From Rhodoluna sp. (lineage in GTDB: Bacteria > Actinomycetota > Actinomycetes > Actinomycetales > Microbacteriaceae): 37,343 nucleotides of DNA. The notes below the pieces were generated by a model. It did not search any database. It was not told where the DNA came from and saw nothing but the letters and a program-made list of their open reading frames with translations. Positions 37,106 to 37,343 of this stretch are shown one piece after another. The stretch spans positions 77,521 to 114,863 of the forward strand of contig JAPLAJ010000053.1 in NCBI GenBank assembly GCA_026393335.1, given 5' to 3'. Numbering within the stretch: the first letter of the stretch is position 1; each line of letters begins with the position of its first letter. The position numbers were made by a program, and so were the translations under genes.

Positions 37106-37181
37106 TGGTGCGCTTGGAGGGACTCGAACCCCCAACCTTCTGATCCGTAGTCAGATGCTCTATCCGTTGAGCTACAAACGC
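37106..37181 (-). tRNA. tRNA-Arg(ACG), CCA encoded
   Basis: GCGTTTGTAGCTCAACGGATAGAGCATCTGACTACGGATCAGAAGGTTGGGGGTTCGAGTCCCTCCAAGCGCACCA; acceptor GCGTTTG/CAAGCGC, anticodon ACG. Confidence 0.96.
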
Positions 37182-37281
37182 TTGGGTGCCATGGGCAACT
37201 TAGTTAGTTTAGCCCAATAAGGCCTTATCCTCAATGACTATATATAAGGAGGGAAGTTTTCGGCTAAACTGGTGAAGTTCT

Positions 37282-37343
37282 GGAGACGTCGCATAGCCCG
37301 GTCGAGTGCGCCTCACTGCTAATGAGGTAAGGGTCTTAAAAGC
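37282..37343 (+). tRNA. tRNA-Ser(GCU), 3' truncated by window end
   Basis: GGAGACGTCGCATAGCCCGGTCGAGTGCGCCTCACTGCTAATGAGGTAAGGGTCTTAAAAGC: D-arm, anticodon stem CTCAC/ATGAG region with GCT anticodon, start of variable arm. Confidence 0.88.

Larger units (their letters stand above)
26193..37151. mobile_element. tRNA-Arg-integrated genomic island/satellite-like element, about 10.9 kb
   Basis: Perfect 44-bp direct repeat GTGCGCTTGGAGGGACTCGAACCCCCAACCTTCTGATCCGTAGT at both ends, right copy inside intact tRNA-Arg, adjacent xis and tyrosine integrase. Confidence 0.92.

Noticed and set aside
1-37343. CRISPR array or retron
   Set aside because: No regularly spaced direct repeats and no Cas or reverse-transcriptase motifs seen in any listed frame.

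Overview
Window from a low-GC actinobacterium, probably Microbacteriaceae-like (inferred from gene content and order, not searched). Left part, about 1-12.7 kb, is conserved core: lysS (partial), panC, DUF2520, DUF3180, folK, folB, folP, folE, ftsH, hpt and tilS on the minus strand, ppa on plus, then psuK-like/psuG. Middle part, about 11.6-25.4 kb, is mixed: tocopherol-cyclase-like protein, DCC/DUF393, CryPro-type photolyase with a DUF2256 micro-ORF, YciI, nitroreductase, DoxX, an LAxTG cell-wall protein, TetR, secreted GH16, HhH protein, pdxH, DUF2207, GNAT, rhodanese and a large secreted protein. Right part is a tRNA-Arg(ACG)-targeted integrative element of about 10.9 kb bounded by a perfect 44-bp direct repeat (26193-26236 and 37108-37151). 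It carries xis, int and a TerS-like gene, plus a mod-res-exonuclease/BRCT operon divergent from a UvrD helicase/PD-(D/E)XK nuclease fusion, a plausible defence cargo. A third, degenerate att-like tRNA fragment (25486-25512) and a perfect 26-bp inverted repeat lie just outside it, suggesting layered integration history. The most unusual small-scale signal is at 19996-20301: an uncalled 27-aa hydrophobic peptide (MTISQIVDLVILVVKIIILIVETIYAR) that resembles the type I toxin TisB, behind a strongly structured leader, with a minus-strand terminator and possible antisense promoter upstream.
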